Source: Streptosporangiales bacterium (lineage in GTDB: Bacteria > Actinomycetota > Actinomycetes > Streptosporangiales > WHST01). From it: a stretch of DNA of 59,164 nt. Shown one piece after another: positions 44,752-53,181 of the stretch (the stretch's first letter is position 1; every line of letters starts with the position of its first letter). The notes under the pieces were generated by a model. It searched no databases. It had not been told where the DNA came from and worked only from the letters and a program-made list of their open reading frames with translations. The stretch is taken from NCBI GenBank assembly GCA_009379955.1, contig WHST01000026.1:1-59164 (forward strand), in the 5' to 3' direction. The translations under genes and the position numbers were made by a program.

Positions 44752-45825
44752 ATGAAACGCCCCGAACGCCCCCGAAGCCTGTTCGCCGTCCTCGTGGCGA
44801 CGGTCGCCCTGGTGCTCTCCAGCGGGACCGCTGCCGCCGCGCCGACCGCGAACGGTGACGCGATGACCGGCAAGAACCGGTCCGGTGAGAAGAAGTCCGC
44901 GAAGAAGGTCGACAGCAAGGACAAGAACGACACCAGGTCGCCCGACGAGATCCGCGGACAGATCAAGAGGATCGCCGACGAGTACGAGCAGAGCCAGGAC
45001 AACCTCGACCGGCTCACCCACCAGCGCACGACGCTCACCCGGAGGATCTCGGCGACCAAGAAGCTGTTCGCCGAGCGCCGGAGCCGGGTCGCGCAGACCG
45101 CCGAGATCGCGTACACCAACGGCAGCTCCGACAGCACCGTGCTCGCCCTGACCCACGACAGCGGCCCGAACGAGCTCGTCCAGCGCATGACGACAATGTC
45201 GATGATGAGCGCGACCGACGACGCGGCCCTCCGCGCGGCCGACCGCGAGCGCAAGCGGCTCGAGATCCAGGTCGACAACCTCGAGCGTGCGAAGAAGGAC
45301 GCCAGGTCCGAGCAGTCCAAGATCGCGAAGCAGCGCAAGAAGCTCAACGCCGCGCTGCTCGAGGCCGCCCAGGCACTCGCGAAGCGCAAGAACGGCAAGG
45401 CCTCGCGCGGCGCGAAGTTCGCCAACGGCGGCGCCTGCCCCGTCGGCGACCCGTTGACGATCTCCGACACCTGGGGCGCCTCGCGCAGCGGCGGTCGCGC
45501 GCACCAGGGCACCGACATGCTCGCGCCGATGGGCACCCCGGTCTTCGCCGTCGAGGACGGCACGATCAACCGGGCCGGCAACAACGGCCTCGGCGGCATC
45601 GTCATCATCCTGCAGGGCAAGAGCGGCGACCAGTACTACTACGCGCACAACAGCGCCAACCTGGTCAACACGGGCCAGAAGGTCGTCGCCGGCGAGCAGA
45701 TCGCCAAGGTCGGCATGACCGGCAACGCCCAGGGCACCGTGCCGCACGTGCACTTCGAGCTGTGGCCCGGCGGCGGCAGCGCGATCAACCCGTACCCGTT
45801 CGTCCAGGCCCTCTGCGGCAACTAG
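44752..45825 (+). CDS. Secreted M23 family metallopeptidase with coiled coil
   Basis: A 357-residue exported cell-wall hydrolase. Signal peptide SLFAVLVATVALVLSSGTAAAAP; a lysine-rich linker; a coiled coil from about residues 65 to 215 (IRGQIKRIADEYEQSQDNLDRLTHQ... to KQRKKLNAALLEAAQALAKR); then the LytM domain with HQGTDMLAPMGTPVFAVEDG (His and Asp zinc ligands) and VPHVHFELWPGG (HxH). All catalytic residues are present, so it should cut peptidoglycan cross-links, unlike EnvC-type activators. No Shine-Dalgarno is found at ATG 44752; GTG 44737 is an alternative. Confidence 0.93.
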   Translation: MKRPERPRSLFAVLVATVALVLSSGTAAAAPTANGDAMTGKNRSGEKKSAKKVDSKDKNDTRSPDEIRGQIKRIADEYEQSQDNLDRLTHQRTTLTRRISATKKLFAERRSRVAQTAEIAYTNGSSDSTVLALTHDSGPNELVQRMTTMSMMSATDDAALRAADRERKRLEIQVDNLERAKKDARSEQSKIAKQRKKLNAALLEAAQALAKRKNGKASRGAKFANGGACPVGDPLTISDTWGASRSGGRAHQGTDMLAPMGTPVFAVEDGTINRAGNNGLGGIVIILQGKSGDQYYYAHNSANLVNTGQKVVAGEQIAKVGMTGNAQGTVPHVHFELWPGGGSAINPYPFVQALCGN

Positions 45826-45871
45826 CGTCCTAGCCCGCACCTCCGGGCGGGCGCTCAGGCACACTGGACTG

Positions 45872-46744
45872 GTGCCCGAGCTTCCCGAAGTCGAGTCCCT
45901 GGCGTCGTTCCTCGACGAACAGGCCCACGGGGCCGCCGTCACCGGCGTCGAGGTGTTCGCGTTCAGCGCGCTGAAGACGTACGACCCGCCCGTCACCGCA
46001 CTCACCGGCCGTTCCCTGCGCGGGACGGCCAGGCGCGGCAAGTTCCTCGTGCTCGACTTCTCCGTCGAGGACGACCCGCTCCACTTCGTCATCCATCTCG
46101 CGAGGGCCGGCTGGCTCCGGTGGCGCGCGGAGCTCCCCGGCGGCGTGCCGCGCAGGGGCAAGGGGCCGTTGTCGCTGCGGGTGCGGTTCGCCGACGACTC
46201 GGGCTTCGACGTCACCGAGGCCGGCACCCAGCGCAAGGTCGCCGCCTACCTCGTCCGTGACCCGGGCGAGGTCCTCGGGATCGCGCGACTCGGGCCCGAC
46301 CCGCTCGCCGACGACTTCACCGTCGCGTCTCTGCACGACCTGCTGACCGGCCGGCGTACCCAGGTCAAGGGCCTGCTCCGCGACCAGTCCGTCATCGCGG
46401 GCATCGGCAACGCCTACAGCGACGAGATCCTGCACGCCGCCCGCATGTCCCCGTACCGGCTCGCGGCCGACATCGACGCCGAGGGCGTCCAGGGACTCTA
46501 CGACGCGATGATGGAGGTGCTGACCGGCGCGGTCGAGCGGTCGAGAGGCCTCGCCGCCGGCGACCTCAAGCGCGACAAGAAGACCAACATGGCCGTGCAC
46601 GGACGCAAGGGCGAGGCGTGTCCGGTGTGCGGCGACACGGTCCGCGAGGTGTCGTTCGCCAGCTCCTCGCTGCAGTACTGCCCGACCTGCCAGACCGGCG
46701 GCAAGGTGCTCGCCGACCGGCGCATGTCGCGGCTGCTCAAGTGA
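45872..46744 (+). CDS. Fpg/Nei family DNA glycosylase
   Basis: A 290-residue base-excision repair enzyme. The N-terminal Pro-Glu of VPELPEVESLASFLD is the catalytic pair after Met removal. RRGKFLVLDF holds the conserved beta-hairpin lysine. GLLRDQSVIAGIGNAYSDEILHAARMSPYR is the helix-two-turn-helix. A C-terminal zinc finger CPVCG...YCPTCQ completes it. It removes oxidised bases and nicks the backbone. GTG 45872 lacks a ribosome site, and CACACT lies at -12 to -7, hinting at a leaderless mRNA. A GC hairpin lies in the 46-bp gap after the peptidase gene. Confidence 0.93.
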   Translation: MPELPEVESLASFLDEQAHGAAVTGVEVFAFSALKTYDPPVTALTGRSLRGTARRGKFLVLDFSVEDDPLHFVIHLARAGWLRWRAELPGGVPRRGKGPLSLRVRFADDSGFDVTEAGTQRKVAAYLVRDPGEVLGIARLGPDPLADDFTVASLHDLLTGRRTQVKGLLRDQSVIAGIGNAYSDEILHAARMSPYRLAADIDAEGVQGLYDAMMEVLTGAVERSRGLAAGDLKRDKKTNMAVHGRKGEACPVCGDTVREVSFASSSLQYCPTCQTGGKVLADRRMSRLLK

Positions 46745-46773
46745 GTCCCGGTGTTCCCGAGGAAAGGCGTGTG

Positions 46774-47115
46774 ATGTTCGGTTCTCCCGTCCCCGAGGTC
46801 GAGGCGGCCGCGCTGCCCGACGACGCCGTGCTGCTCGACGTTCGCGAGCCCGACGAATGGGTGGCCGGCCACGCGCCGAACGCCGTCCACGTGCCCCTCG
46901 GAGAGCTCGGCGCCCGACTCGCCGACCTGCCCGCGGTCGAGGGCGACGAGAAGATGTACGTCGTGTGCCGGGGCGGTGGCCGCTCGGCGCGGGCCACCGA
47001 GGCGCTCGGCCAGGCCGGCTACCCCGCGGTCAACGTCGCCGGCGGCATGACCGCGTGGTCGCTCGCCGGCAAGCCGATGGAGAGTGAGACGGGCAACCCG
47101 CCCGAGGTCGCCTGA
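46774..47115 (+). CDS. Rhodanese-like domain protein
   Basis: A 113-residue single rhodanese domain. LLDVREPDEWVAGHAPNAVHVPLGEL is the CH2-type start, and MYVVCRGGGRSARATEALGQAGY holds the catalytic Cys in a CRGGGR loop, which favours sulfur transfer. VNVAGGMTAWSLAGKP closes the fold. AGGAAAGG precedes the start; GTG 46771 and ATG 46774 are both possible. It lies 29 bases after the glycosylase gene on the same strand. Confidence 0.92.
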   Translation: MFGSPVPEVEAAALPDDAVLLDVREPDEWVAGHAPNAVHVPLGELGARLADLPAVEGDEKMYVVCRGGGRSARATEALGQAGYPAVNVAGGMTAWSLAGKPMESETGNPPEVA

Positions 47116-47224
47116 CCACCTCCGCGTACGCGCTGCGCGAAACACCGAGCGCGAAAAAATGGTGCACAGCCAGGTGATCACTGGCATAGGGTGGCCGTAC
47201 ACGCGAGAGGAGGTGGTCCAGTAG

Positions 47225-47263
47225 ATGTGTAGCTATCGGACTCGTGAGGTGGCTGTCAGCTAG
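47225..47263 (+). CDS. Very short ORF MCSYRTREVAVS
   Basis: Twelve codons from ATG 47225 to TAG 47263. The sequence AGGAGGTGG stands eight bases before the ATG, one of the strongest ribosome sites in the window, which argues that it is translated. It contains one Cys and two Arg codons. Its position at the head of a hairpin-rich transcript suits a leader peptide, but no downstream gene on the same strand is controlled; the next gene on the right is on the opposite strand. Confidence 0.5.
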   Translation: MCSYRTREVAVS

Positions 47264-47359
47264 TCGCCGCACCTTCGTACCTGCTTCGCAGGTCGTTGCA
47301 GTGCTGACCGCCTTCGGCGGTCTTGCGACAGTGGCGACGGCGAATTCCAGGCATCCACC

Positions 47360-47430
47360 CGGCCCCCGAGCACCGGTTCAGTCCGACCGGCTCCGCCTCT
47401 CTGGCGGAGAAGTTGCTCGGGGGCCGTTTC
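47360..47430 (+). terminator. Three-way-junction hairpin with terminator features
   Basis: CGGCCCCCGAGCA (47360-47372) pairs perfectly with TGCTCGGGGGCCG (47414-47426). Inside are CCGG/CCGG and a perfect CTCCGCC/GGCGGAG hairpin (47391-47409). TTTC follows directly. It can end the short transcript. Confidence 0.6.
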
Positions 47431-47464
47431 ACGTGCGCGCGATGGGCGCCGGGGTGCGGCGTCG

Positions 47465-47806
47465 TCAGGAGGGGCGGACGAGCGGGCGCACCTCGATCAC
47501 GTCACCGGGCAGGGCTGGTACCTCCCTGCCGATCTCGATCGCCTGGTCGAGGTCGTCCGCTTCGATCAGATAGAAGCCGCCCAGCACCTCGGTGGTCTCG
47601 GCGAACGGCCCGTCGGTCATGACGATCCCCTCGGGCCGGTGCCGGATGCTCGTGGCGGTGTCGGGATCACGCAGCTCGGCTCCCGCTCTGAGGCGGTCGC
47701 CGTATGTCGCGCCGAAGACGTCGTGCCTGGCGTGCGCCGCCTTTCCCTCGGCCTCGGTCAGGGCGGCGAAGCCGCCGCCTGTGTAGATGAGCAGTGCGTA
47801 CTTCAC
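47465..47806 (-). CDS. DGPF/YCII-related domain protein
   Basis: A 113-residue YCII-like protein: MKYALLIYTGGGFAALTEAEG, then IRHRPEGIVMTDGPFAETTEVLGGFYLIEADDLDQAIEIGREVPAL with the DGPF signature. Unlike the gene at 41862 it has no sigma-factor gene next to it, though it may belong to the regulon of the ECF42 factor in this window. The start has AGGACCC upstream, a weak ribosome site. Function is unknown. Confidence 0.88.
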   Translation of the reverse strand: MKYALLIYTGGGFAALTEAEGKAAHARHDVFGATYGDRLRAGAELRDPDTATSIRHRPEGIVMTDGPFAETTEVLGGFYLIEADDLDQAIEIGREVPALPGDVIEVRPLVRPS

Positions 47807-47878
47807 GGTGGGTCCTCCGTTTTCGCCATAGCGGTCGTTCCGATGACGAACGAGATCCGCCCGATCGACAGCCGACCG

Positions 47879-48421
47879 TCAGCCCGGTCGCTTGTCGACC
47901 GCGTTGCTGATGTGTGCGACCAGTTCGAGAACGTCGGAGTAGAACGAGTTGAGCACGACCTTGCGCCCGTCCGAGCGGCGGACGACGCACCGGTAGTCGA
48001 TGCCGATCGCGTGGCTGACCCTGTTCATCTGCCACACCCCTCTGGGGTCGACGACGGTGATGTCGTGCCAGGCGAACGCCTCGTCACCCCTGGGGAGGTG
48101 GTGCACGAAGCCGTTCTCGTGCAGGTCGATCCGCTCACCCCGGCTCCGCAGGCCCTGGATCAGTCGCCGGCAACCGTACGGCAGCAGCAGCACGGATATC
48201 CCGAAGGCCGCACTGCCCACCAGCGTGAACGGCGTATAGGTCGGCGGGTTGGGCACGCTGCTGACGAAGTCGTCGTGGAGGAACCACGACACCAGGCCGA
48301 TCGGCACCAAGACGACCACGACGGCCAGCGACCAGATGCCGTGGCGCAGCCGGCGCCCGTTGTCACAGGGGTACTCCCGGAGATGCCGCCCCAACCGGTC
48401 CACCAGCTCGCCGCGCTCCAC
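47879..48421 (-). CDS. Hypothetical two-span membrane protein
   Basis: A 180-residue protein with two hydrophobic segments (about residues 28-47, IWSLAVVVVLVPIGLVSWFL, and 66-82, FTLVGSAAFGISVLLLPYG), then a cytoplasmic-looking part with GERIDLHENGFVHHLPRGDEAFAWHDITVV and YRCVVRRSDGRKVVLNSFYSDVLELVAHI, reminiscent of a pleckstrin-like domain in DUF6585-type proteins. I do not recognise a function. It stands alone between the DGPF and iclR genes. Confidence 0.75.
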   Translation of the reverse strand: MERGELVDRLGRHLREYPCDNGRRLRHGIWSLAVVVVLVPIGLVSWFLHDDFVSSVPNPPTYTPFTLVGSAAFGISVLLLPYGCRRLIQGLRSRGERIDLHENGFVHHLPRGDEAFAWHDITVVDPRGVWQMNRVSHAIGIDYRCVVRRSDGRKVVLNSFYSDVLELVAHISNAVDKRPG

Positions 48422-48468
48422 AGCGGCACCCTAGCGAGAACCGCCTCCCCGGACCATGCCGCCGAATG

Positions 48469-49272
48469 CTAGGACGCGGCCTCGCCGAGGCGTTCGAGCC
48501 CGTCGCGGGTGGCGCCGAGCAGCTCCGAGACCGTCCACGCGGTGGCCGCCAACCGGGCACCGACGTCGTCGATGAGGTCGAGTGGCATCCGTCCCTCCGG
48601 GGCGGAGACGCTCATCGCGCCGACGACGCCGTCGGCGCGCTCGAAGATCGGTGCCGCGACCGTGCGGATGCCCGCGATGCGTTCGGCGAGCGAGACGGCG
48701 AAGCCGCGGCTCCGTACCTCGGCGAGCTCCGCGCGCAGCTCGCCGGGATCCGTCACCGTGGTCGCGGTCACGTGCGGGATGGGCTGGGCGAGTATCGACT
48801 CCTGCCGCTCGCGGGGGAGGTACGCGAGCAACGCCTTGCCCGGCGCACCGAGCGTCAGCGCGATCGGTGTGCCGAACTCGGTGTACGTGCGACGCAACGG
48901 CTGGTGGCTCTCGATCTGGTCGACGACGGTGCGCTCGTACGTCGGCAGCAGCGCGTGGAGCCCGACCGTCTCGTCGACCTCGTCGCACAGCCTGCGCATC
49001 ATCGGGAAGGCGGCGTCGCGCAGGGTGGTCGGCACGGCACCGCTGCGGGCCAGCTGCACGAGCAGCGGGCCGAGGGCGTACCGGCGGTCCGCCGACTGGC
49101 GCACCAGCCGGTTGTCCTGCATGGCGGCGAGCAGGCGATGCGTCGTGCTCACGGACAGGCTGGTGCGGCGGGACAGCTCGCTGATGCCGAGCTCCGGCTC
49201 CCGCGCCGTGAAGCAGCGGAGGATCGCGACGGCGCGGTCGATGGACTGGACGCCCCTACGACTTTCTGGCAT
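48469..49272 (-). CDS. IclR family transcriptional regulator
   Basis: A 267-residue IclR protein. The N-terminal winged helix is VQSIDRAVAILRCFTAREPELGISELSRRTSLSVSTTHRLLAAMQDNRLVRQSADRRYALGPLLVQL. The effector domain contains VDQIESHQPLRRTYTEFGTPIALTLGAPGKALLAYLP and FAVSLAERIAGIRTVAAPIFERADGVVGAMSVSAP. The region before its start contains ATAC-N6-GTAT, a possible operator. It diverges from the aminopropyltransferase-like gene 51 bases away. Its effector is not evident. Confidence 0.93.
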   Translation of the reverse strand: MPESRRGVQSIDRAVAILRCFTAREPELGISELSRRTSLSVSTTHRLLAAMQDNRLVRQSADRRYALGPLLVQLARSGAVPTTLRDAAFPMMRRLCDEVDETVGLHALLPTYERTVVDQIESHQPLRRTYTEFGTPIALTLGAPGKALLAYLPRERQESILAQPIPHVTATTVTDPGELRAELAEVRSRGFAVSLAERIAGIRTVAAPIFERADGVVGAMSVSAPEGRMPLDLIDDVGARLAATAWTVSELLGATRDGLERLGEAAS

Positions 49273-49323
49273 ACGAGAGAGTATCCCATTTTACGGAAGG
49301 GGAGGTCCCACGATACTGGTGCC

Positions 49324-50193
49324 ATGACACGCCGGAGGGAGCCGCCGAAGCCGAGCCCGGCACGCGCGCACGTCGCCGGCGGCATGGCCGAGATCGTGCC
49401 CGATCCCGGCCGGCCGTACGCCGCCGAGCTGTACGTCGCCGGCACCCCGCAGTCGCACGTCGACCTCGCCGAACCGGAGTACCTCGCCTTCGAGTACGTG
49501 CGGTACATCGGCGACGTGCTCGACCTCGTCCTCCCGGCCGGAGCCCCGATCAGCGCGCTCCACCTCGGTGGCGGCGGCCTCACCCTGCCACGGTACGTCC
49601 ACGCCACGCGTCCCCGTTCGCGGCAGCGCGTCGCGGAGCTCGACGACGCCCTCGTCGAGCTGGTCCGCGAGGCGCTGCCGCTGCCACGCGGCCACGGCAT
49701 CACGGTGAGCCGCCGCGACGCCCGCGACCTGCTCGAACGCACCAGGCCGGGCACGTACGACGTGGTCGTCCTCGACGTCTACGCCGGCGCGCGGATGCCG
49801 GCCTCCCTGGCCTGCCGTGAGGCGATGGTGCTCGCCGCGGGCGCCCTGCGTCCCGGCGGCACGTTCGTGGTCAACCTCGCCGACGGCAGGCCGCTGGCCT
49901 TCGCACGCGCGATGACCGCGACCGCGCGCACCGTCTTCACCGACCTCGGGGCGATCTCCGACGCCTCGACCTGGCGCGGCCGCCGCTTCGGCAACGTCGT
50001 GCTCGTCGCGTCCGGCACCGCGGTGCCGTGGTGGCCCGCCCTGCGCCGCAGGCTCGCCGGCGGACCGTTCCCCGCGCGGCTGGTGACCGGCGGCGACCTC
50101 GCCGCGTTCGCGTCCGGCGCTCCCGTCGTCACCGACGCGACCGCGGCGCCCTCCCCACCACCGCCCGCCGACGCCTTCGACAGGTCAAGGTGA
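49324..50193 (+). CDS. Spermidine synthase-like methyltransferase-fold protein
   Basis: A 289-residue protein of the polyamine aminopropyltransferase-like group. FEYVRYIGDVLDLVLPAGAPISALHLGGGGLTLPRYVHATRPRSRQRVAELDDALVELVREALPL contains the glycine-rich AdoMet loop and acidic residue. VVVLDVYAGARMPASLACREAMVLAAGALRPGGTFVVNLADG carries the catalytic-type Asp. The active-site Y/D pattern of true spermidine synthases is only partly kept. GATACT lies exactly at -12 to -7 of the ATG, so the mRNA is probably leaderless. It ends 25 bases before the first PLP decarboxylase gene and may be linked to its amine product (inference). Confidence 0.82.
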   Translation: MTRRREPPKPSPARAHVAGGMAEIVPDPGRPYAAELYVAGTPQSHVDLAEPEYLAFEYVRYIGDVLDLVLPAGAPISALHLGGGGLTLPRYVHATRPRSRQRVAELDDALVELVREALPLPRGHGITVSRRDARDLLERTRPGTYDVVVLDVYAGARMPASLACREAMVLAAGALRPGGTFVVNLADGRPLAFARAMTATARTVFTDLGAISDASTWRGRRFGNVVLVASGTAVPWWPALRRRLAGGPFPARLVTGGDLAAFASGAPVVTDATAAPSPPPPADAFDRSR

Positions 50194-50218
50194 TCGCGGG
50201 CCTGTCTATGGTGGCCGC

Positions 50219-51469
50219 GTGTCCATCGAGCTGCCGCCGTCGTTCGACGGCGCGCCCGCCGTGCCGGTCGACCGGTTGCCCGCCGCCGTGCGCGACGAGC
50301 TGGCGCGGCGTGCCGCGGGTCCCGAGCCGGTGGCGGCCTACTTGTACGACACCGCGGCCGCCGTGGCGCGGGCCGAGCGACTGACCGCGGCGCTGCCCGC
50401 ATGGGTCGACGTCTACTACGCCGTCAAGGCCAACCCGTACGGCCCGCTCGTCGAGGCGCTCGCCGGCACGGTGACGGGCTTCGAGGTCGCGTCATGCAGC
50501 GAGGTCGCCCTCGCCGACGACGCCTGCGCGAAGGCCAGCGTGCCCACCTGGGTGACCGCGAGCGGTCCCGGCAAGCAGGACTCGCTGCTGCACGACCTCG
50601 CCCGCCTCGACGGAGCGATCGTCAACGCCGAGAGCGAGCTCGAGCTGCACCGGCTCTCCCGCGCCGCGGTCGCGGCCGGCCGGGTCGTCCCGGTCGCCCT
50701 GCGGGTCAACCCCGATCGCACGGACATGGCCGGGTCGCTGCGGATGGGCGGCGTGGCCAGCCCGTTCGGCATCCCCGAGGAACGGCTCGACGCCGCGATC
50801 GCCCTGGCGGCTCGACTGCCTGGCCTCGACCCGGTCGGCTTCCACGTGCACGCGGTCAGCGGCAACCTCGACGCCGACGCCCACGCGGCGTACGTCCGGC
50901 AGTGCCTGGGGCTGGCCGTCGAACGCTCCGCCGCACACGGCATCGCGCTGCGCACCGTCGACGCCGGCGGTGGCATCGGCGTGCCGTTCGAGGACGAGGC
51001 GCCGTTCGACCTCGACCGGTTCGGCGCGCTGCTCCGCGAGATCGAGCCGCCGCCCGGCGTGCGCGTGGCGCTCGAGCCGGGACGCTGGCTGGCGGCGCCC
51101 GTCGGCTGGTACGCGGCGCAGGTGACCGACGTGAAGGAGTCGCGCGGCGCGTGGTTCGCGGTCGTCCGCGGTGGCATCAACCACTTCCAGCTGCCGACGT
51201 CGTGGGACATCAGGCACAACTTCGCGGTGCTGCCGGTCGACGCCTGGCCCGACGGCCTGCCGCGTCCCGAGGCACGCGACGCGCCCGTCACGGTCGTGGG
51301 CGAGCTGTGCACGCCCGAGGACGTCCTCGCCAGGGACGTCACCGTCGGCGCGCTGCGGGCCGGCGACGTCGTCGTGTTCCCCAACGCCGGCGCGTACGGC
51401 TTCGAGTTCGCGATGCCCGCGTTCCTCGGACACCCACCTGCGGAGCGCATCACCCTCCCGATAGCCTGA
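50219..51469 (+). CDS. Type III PLP-dependent decarboxylase (DAP/ornithine decarboxylase fold, SbnH-like)
   Basis: A 416-residue fold-type III enzyme. VDVYYAVKANPYGPLVEALAG has the PLP lysine (VKAN), FHVHAVSGN and DAGGGIGVPF bind the phosphate, and VALEPGRWLAAPVGWYAAQVTDVKES and VGELCTPEDVLARD (Cys at the second active site) follow. These match diaminopimelate/ornithine decarboxylases and siderophore enzymes such as SbnH, which decarboxylates a citryl-diaminopropionate intermediate. GTG 50219 has TATGGT at -12 to -7, a leaderless layout. It precedes the IucA/IucC gene by 36 bases but has its own promoter without an iron box. Confidence 0.85.
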   Translation: MSIELPPSFDGAPAVPVDRLPAAVRDELARRAAGPEPVAAYLYDTAAAVARAERLTAALPAWVDVYYAVKANPYGPLVEALAGTVTGFEVASCSEVALADDACAKASVPTWVTASGPGKQDSLLHDLARLDGAIVNAESELELHRLSRAAVAAGRVVPVALRVNPDRTDMAGSLRMGGVASPFGIPEERLDAAIALAARLPGLDPVGFHVHAVSGNLDADAHAAYVRQCLGLAVERSAAHGIALRTVDAGGGIGVPFEDEAPFDLDRFGALLREIEPPPGVRVALEPGRWLAAPVGWYAAQVTDVKESRGAWFAVVRGGINHFQLPTSWDIRHNFAVLPVDAWPDGLPRPEARDAPVTVVGELCTPEDVLARDVTVGALRAGDVVVFPNAGAYGFEFAMPAFLGHPPAERITLPIA

Positions 51470-51471
51470 AG

Positions 51472-51485
51472 TTAGGTAGACCTAA
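51472..51485. promoter_or_regulatory. Iron box (IdeR/DmdR-type) before the siderophore synthetase genes
   Basis: TTAGGTAGACCTAA, with complementary arms TTAGGT and ACCTAA, matches 11 of 14 bases of the core of the actinobacterial iron-box consensus. It starts three bases after the PLP enzyme stop and 20 bases before GTG 51506. TAGCCT (51462-51467) can be the -10, putting the box over the transcription start. Iron-loaded repressor would shut off the operon. Confidence 0.72.
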
Positions 51486-51505
51486 GTTCGACGGAGGGCC
51501 GCGCT

Positions 51506-53179
51506 GTGGACGAGGCCGAGCACTGGCGGCGGGCCGGACGCCTCCTGGTCGCCAAGGCCGTCGCCGAGCTCGGCTACGAGGAGCTGCTCCGCCCCGAACC
51601 CGACGCCGCGGGCTACCGCGTGGCAGGCCACACCTTCGCCGCGACCCGCGGCGGATGTGGGCACTGGACCGTCGACCCCCACTCCGTACGCCGCGACGGA
51701 GCCGAGGCCACCGACCCCGTCCGCTTCCTCCTCGACGCCGCCCCCGCGCTCGGCCTCGACGGGCTCCGGCTCGCCGAGGCGGTCGACGAGATGACCGCGA
51801 CCTGGGCGGCGGACGCCCGGCTGCTCGCGACGACGCCGACCGCCGCCGCCCTCGCCGACGCCGGGACGGCCGAGCTCGAGTCGTGGCAGCAGGGGCACCC
51901 GGGCATGGTGCTCAACAAGGGGCGGCTCGGCTTCTCGGCCGCCGACGCCGCGGCGTACGCACCCGAGTCCGGCCGTACCTTCTGCCTGCCGTGGATCGCG
52001 GTCGACGAGAGCCTGGCGGGCCACCACGGGGTGCCGGCCGACCGGCTGCTCGCCGAGGAGCTCGACGACGACACCCGCGCGCGGTTCTCCGCCGCGTGCC
52101 CGCGTCCCGGCCACGTCTGGCTGCCGGTCCACCCGTACCACCTCGATCACGTGGTGCGCACGCTGTTCGCGCCGTACCTCGCCGACGGGCGCGTCGTGGA
52201 GCTCGGTGAGGCGCCCGACGCGTACCGTCCGCTGGCGTCCGTGCGCACGCTCGTCAACACCGACCACCCGTTGCGCAGGACCGTGAAGCTGCCGCTGCAG
52301 ATCCGCAACACCCTCGTCTGGCGCGGCCTGCCCGCCGACACCACGGCCGAGGCGCCCGCCGTCACCGGCTGGCTGCGCGGCATCCGCGACGCGGACCCGT
52401 ACCTGCGCGACGTCACGCGCTTCGACATCCTCGGCGAGGTGGCGTCCGTCGCGGTCACGCATCCGGCGTACGCCGAGGTGCCCGACGCGCCGTACCGCTA
52501 CCACGAGCTGCTCGGCGCGGTGTGGCGCGAGCCCGTCGAGGCGCACCTCGCGGCCGGCGAGCGGGCACGCAGCCTCGCCGGGCTGCTCCAGGTGGGCTCG
52601 GACGGACGCGCGCTGGTCATCGAGCTGGTCGACCGTTCCGGGCGCGACGCCACCGGCTGGCTCACCGGCCTCGCGCACGCGGTGCTGCCCGGTCTGCTGC
52701 ACTTCCTGCACGCGTACGGCGTCGCGTTCTGCCCGCACGGCGAGAACACCGTGGTCGTGTACGACACCGACGGCGTGCCCGACCGCATCCTCGTCAAGGA
52801 CCTCGCCGACGACGTCAACGTGCTGCCGTCGACCGAGGCGCCGCGGCTGCTGCTGCGCTGGCCGCACGAGGAGCTCGCCCACTCGATCCTCAGCGCCCTG
52901 GTCGCCGGCCACTTCAGGCACCTGGCGCCGCTGGTCGAGGAGCACCTCGGCGTGCCGGAGCAGGCGTTCTGGCGGCTGTTGCGCGCCGAGGTCGACGCGT
53001 ACCGCGAGACGTTCCCCGCCACCGCGAGCGACCCGTACGGCCTCACCGCGGCGGAGTTCGGCCGGGTCGTGCTCAACACCGAGCAGCTGACCAGCGGCGC
53101 GTTCCACGACCGGGCCGAGAAGGACGAGGCGTTCGACGAGATCAGTGGCACGGTCCGCAACCCGTTGGCGGAGGTGTGA
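51506..53179 (+). CDS. IucA/IucC family siderophore synthetase 1
   Basis: A 557-residue NRPS-independent siderophore (NIS) synthetase, which adenylates a carboxylate (citrate or a dicarboxylic half) and joins it to an amine or hydroxylamine. Conserved blocks: GHPGMVLNKGRLGFS, LPVHPYHLDHVV, PLASVRTLVNT...RRTVKLPLQIRNT, HAYGVAFCPHGENTVVVYD and VLVKDLADDVNV-like RILVKDLADDVNV; the FhuF-like C-terminus follows. It is more divergent than the second synthetase (no HPxHPxxK), so it may have a different acid or amine. GTG 51506 is preceded by GGAGGG. The next gene starts within its final bases. Confidence 0.93.
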   Translation: MDEAEHWRRAGRLLVAKAVAELGYEELLRPEPDAAGYRVAGHTFAATRGGCGHWTVDPHSVRRDGAEATDPVRFLLDAAPALGLDGLRLAEAVDEMTATWAADARLLATTPTAAALADAGTAELESWQQGHPGMVLNKGRLGFSAADAAAYAPESGRTFCLPWIAVDESLAGHHGVPADRLLAEELDDDTRARFSAACPRPGHVWLPVHPYHLDHVVRTLFAPYLADGRVVELGEAPDAYRPLASVRTLVNTDHPLRRTVKLPLQIRNTLVWRGLPADTTAEAPAVTGWLRGIRDADPYLRDVTRFDILGEVASVAVTHPAYAEVPDAPYRYHELLGAVWREPVEAHLAAGERARSLAGLLQVGSDGRALVIELVDRSGRDATGWLTGLAHAVLPGLLHFLHAYGVAFCPHGENTVVVYDTDGVPDRILVKDLADDVNVLPSTEAPRLLLRWPHEELAHSILSALVAGHFRHLAPLVEEHLGVPEQAFWRLLRAEVDAYRETFPATASDPYGLTAAEFGRVVLNTEQLTSGAFHDRAEKDEAFDEISGTVRNPLAEV

Positions 53180-53181
53180 CC

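Larger units (their letters stand above)
47187..47430 (+). ncRNA. Candidate structured short transcript with leader peptide
   Basis: TAGGGT (47187-47192) is a TANNNT -10, putting the 5' end near 47199. GTGATCAC (47174-47181), in the palindrome-like GCCAGGTGATCACTGGC, sits just upstream. The RNA would hold a 12-codon ORF, hairpins ACCTGC/GCAGGT (47279-47293) and GACCGCC/GGCGGTC (47306-47322), and a three-way junction closed by a 13-bp stem before TTTC (47360-47430). No longer coding frame with typical codon use is seen, so this is about 230 nt of structured RNA by inference. Confidence 0.5.

Noticed and set aside
44640-44752. A ydaO-type (c-di-AMP) riboswitch before the M23 peptidase
   Set aside because: Such riboswitches often precede cell-wall hydrolases in actinobacteria, but I could not find the conserved core. 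Only a small hairpin is visible.
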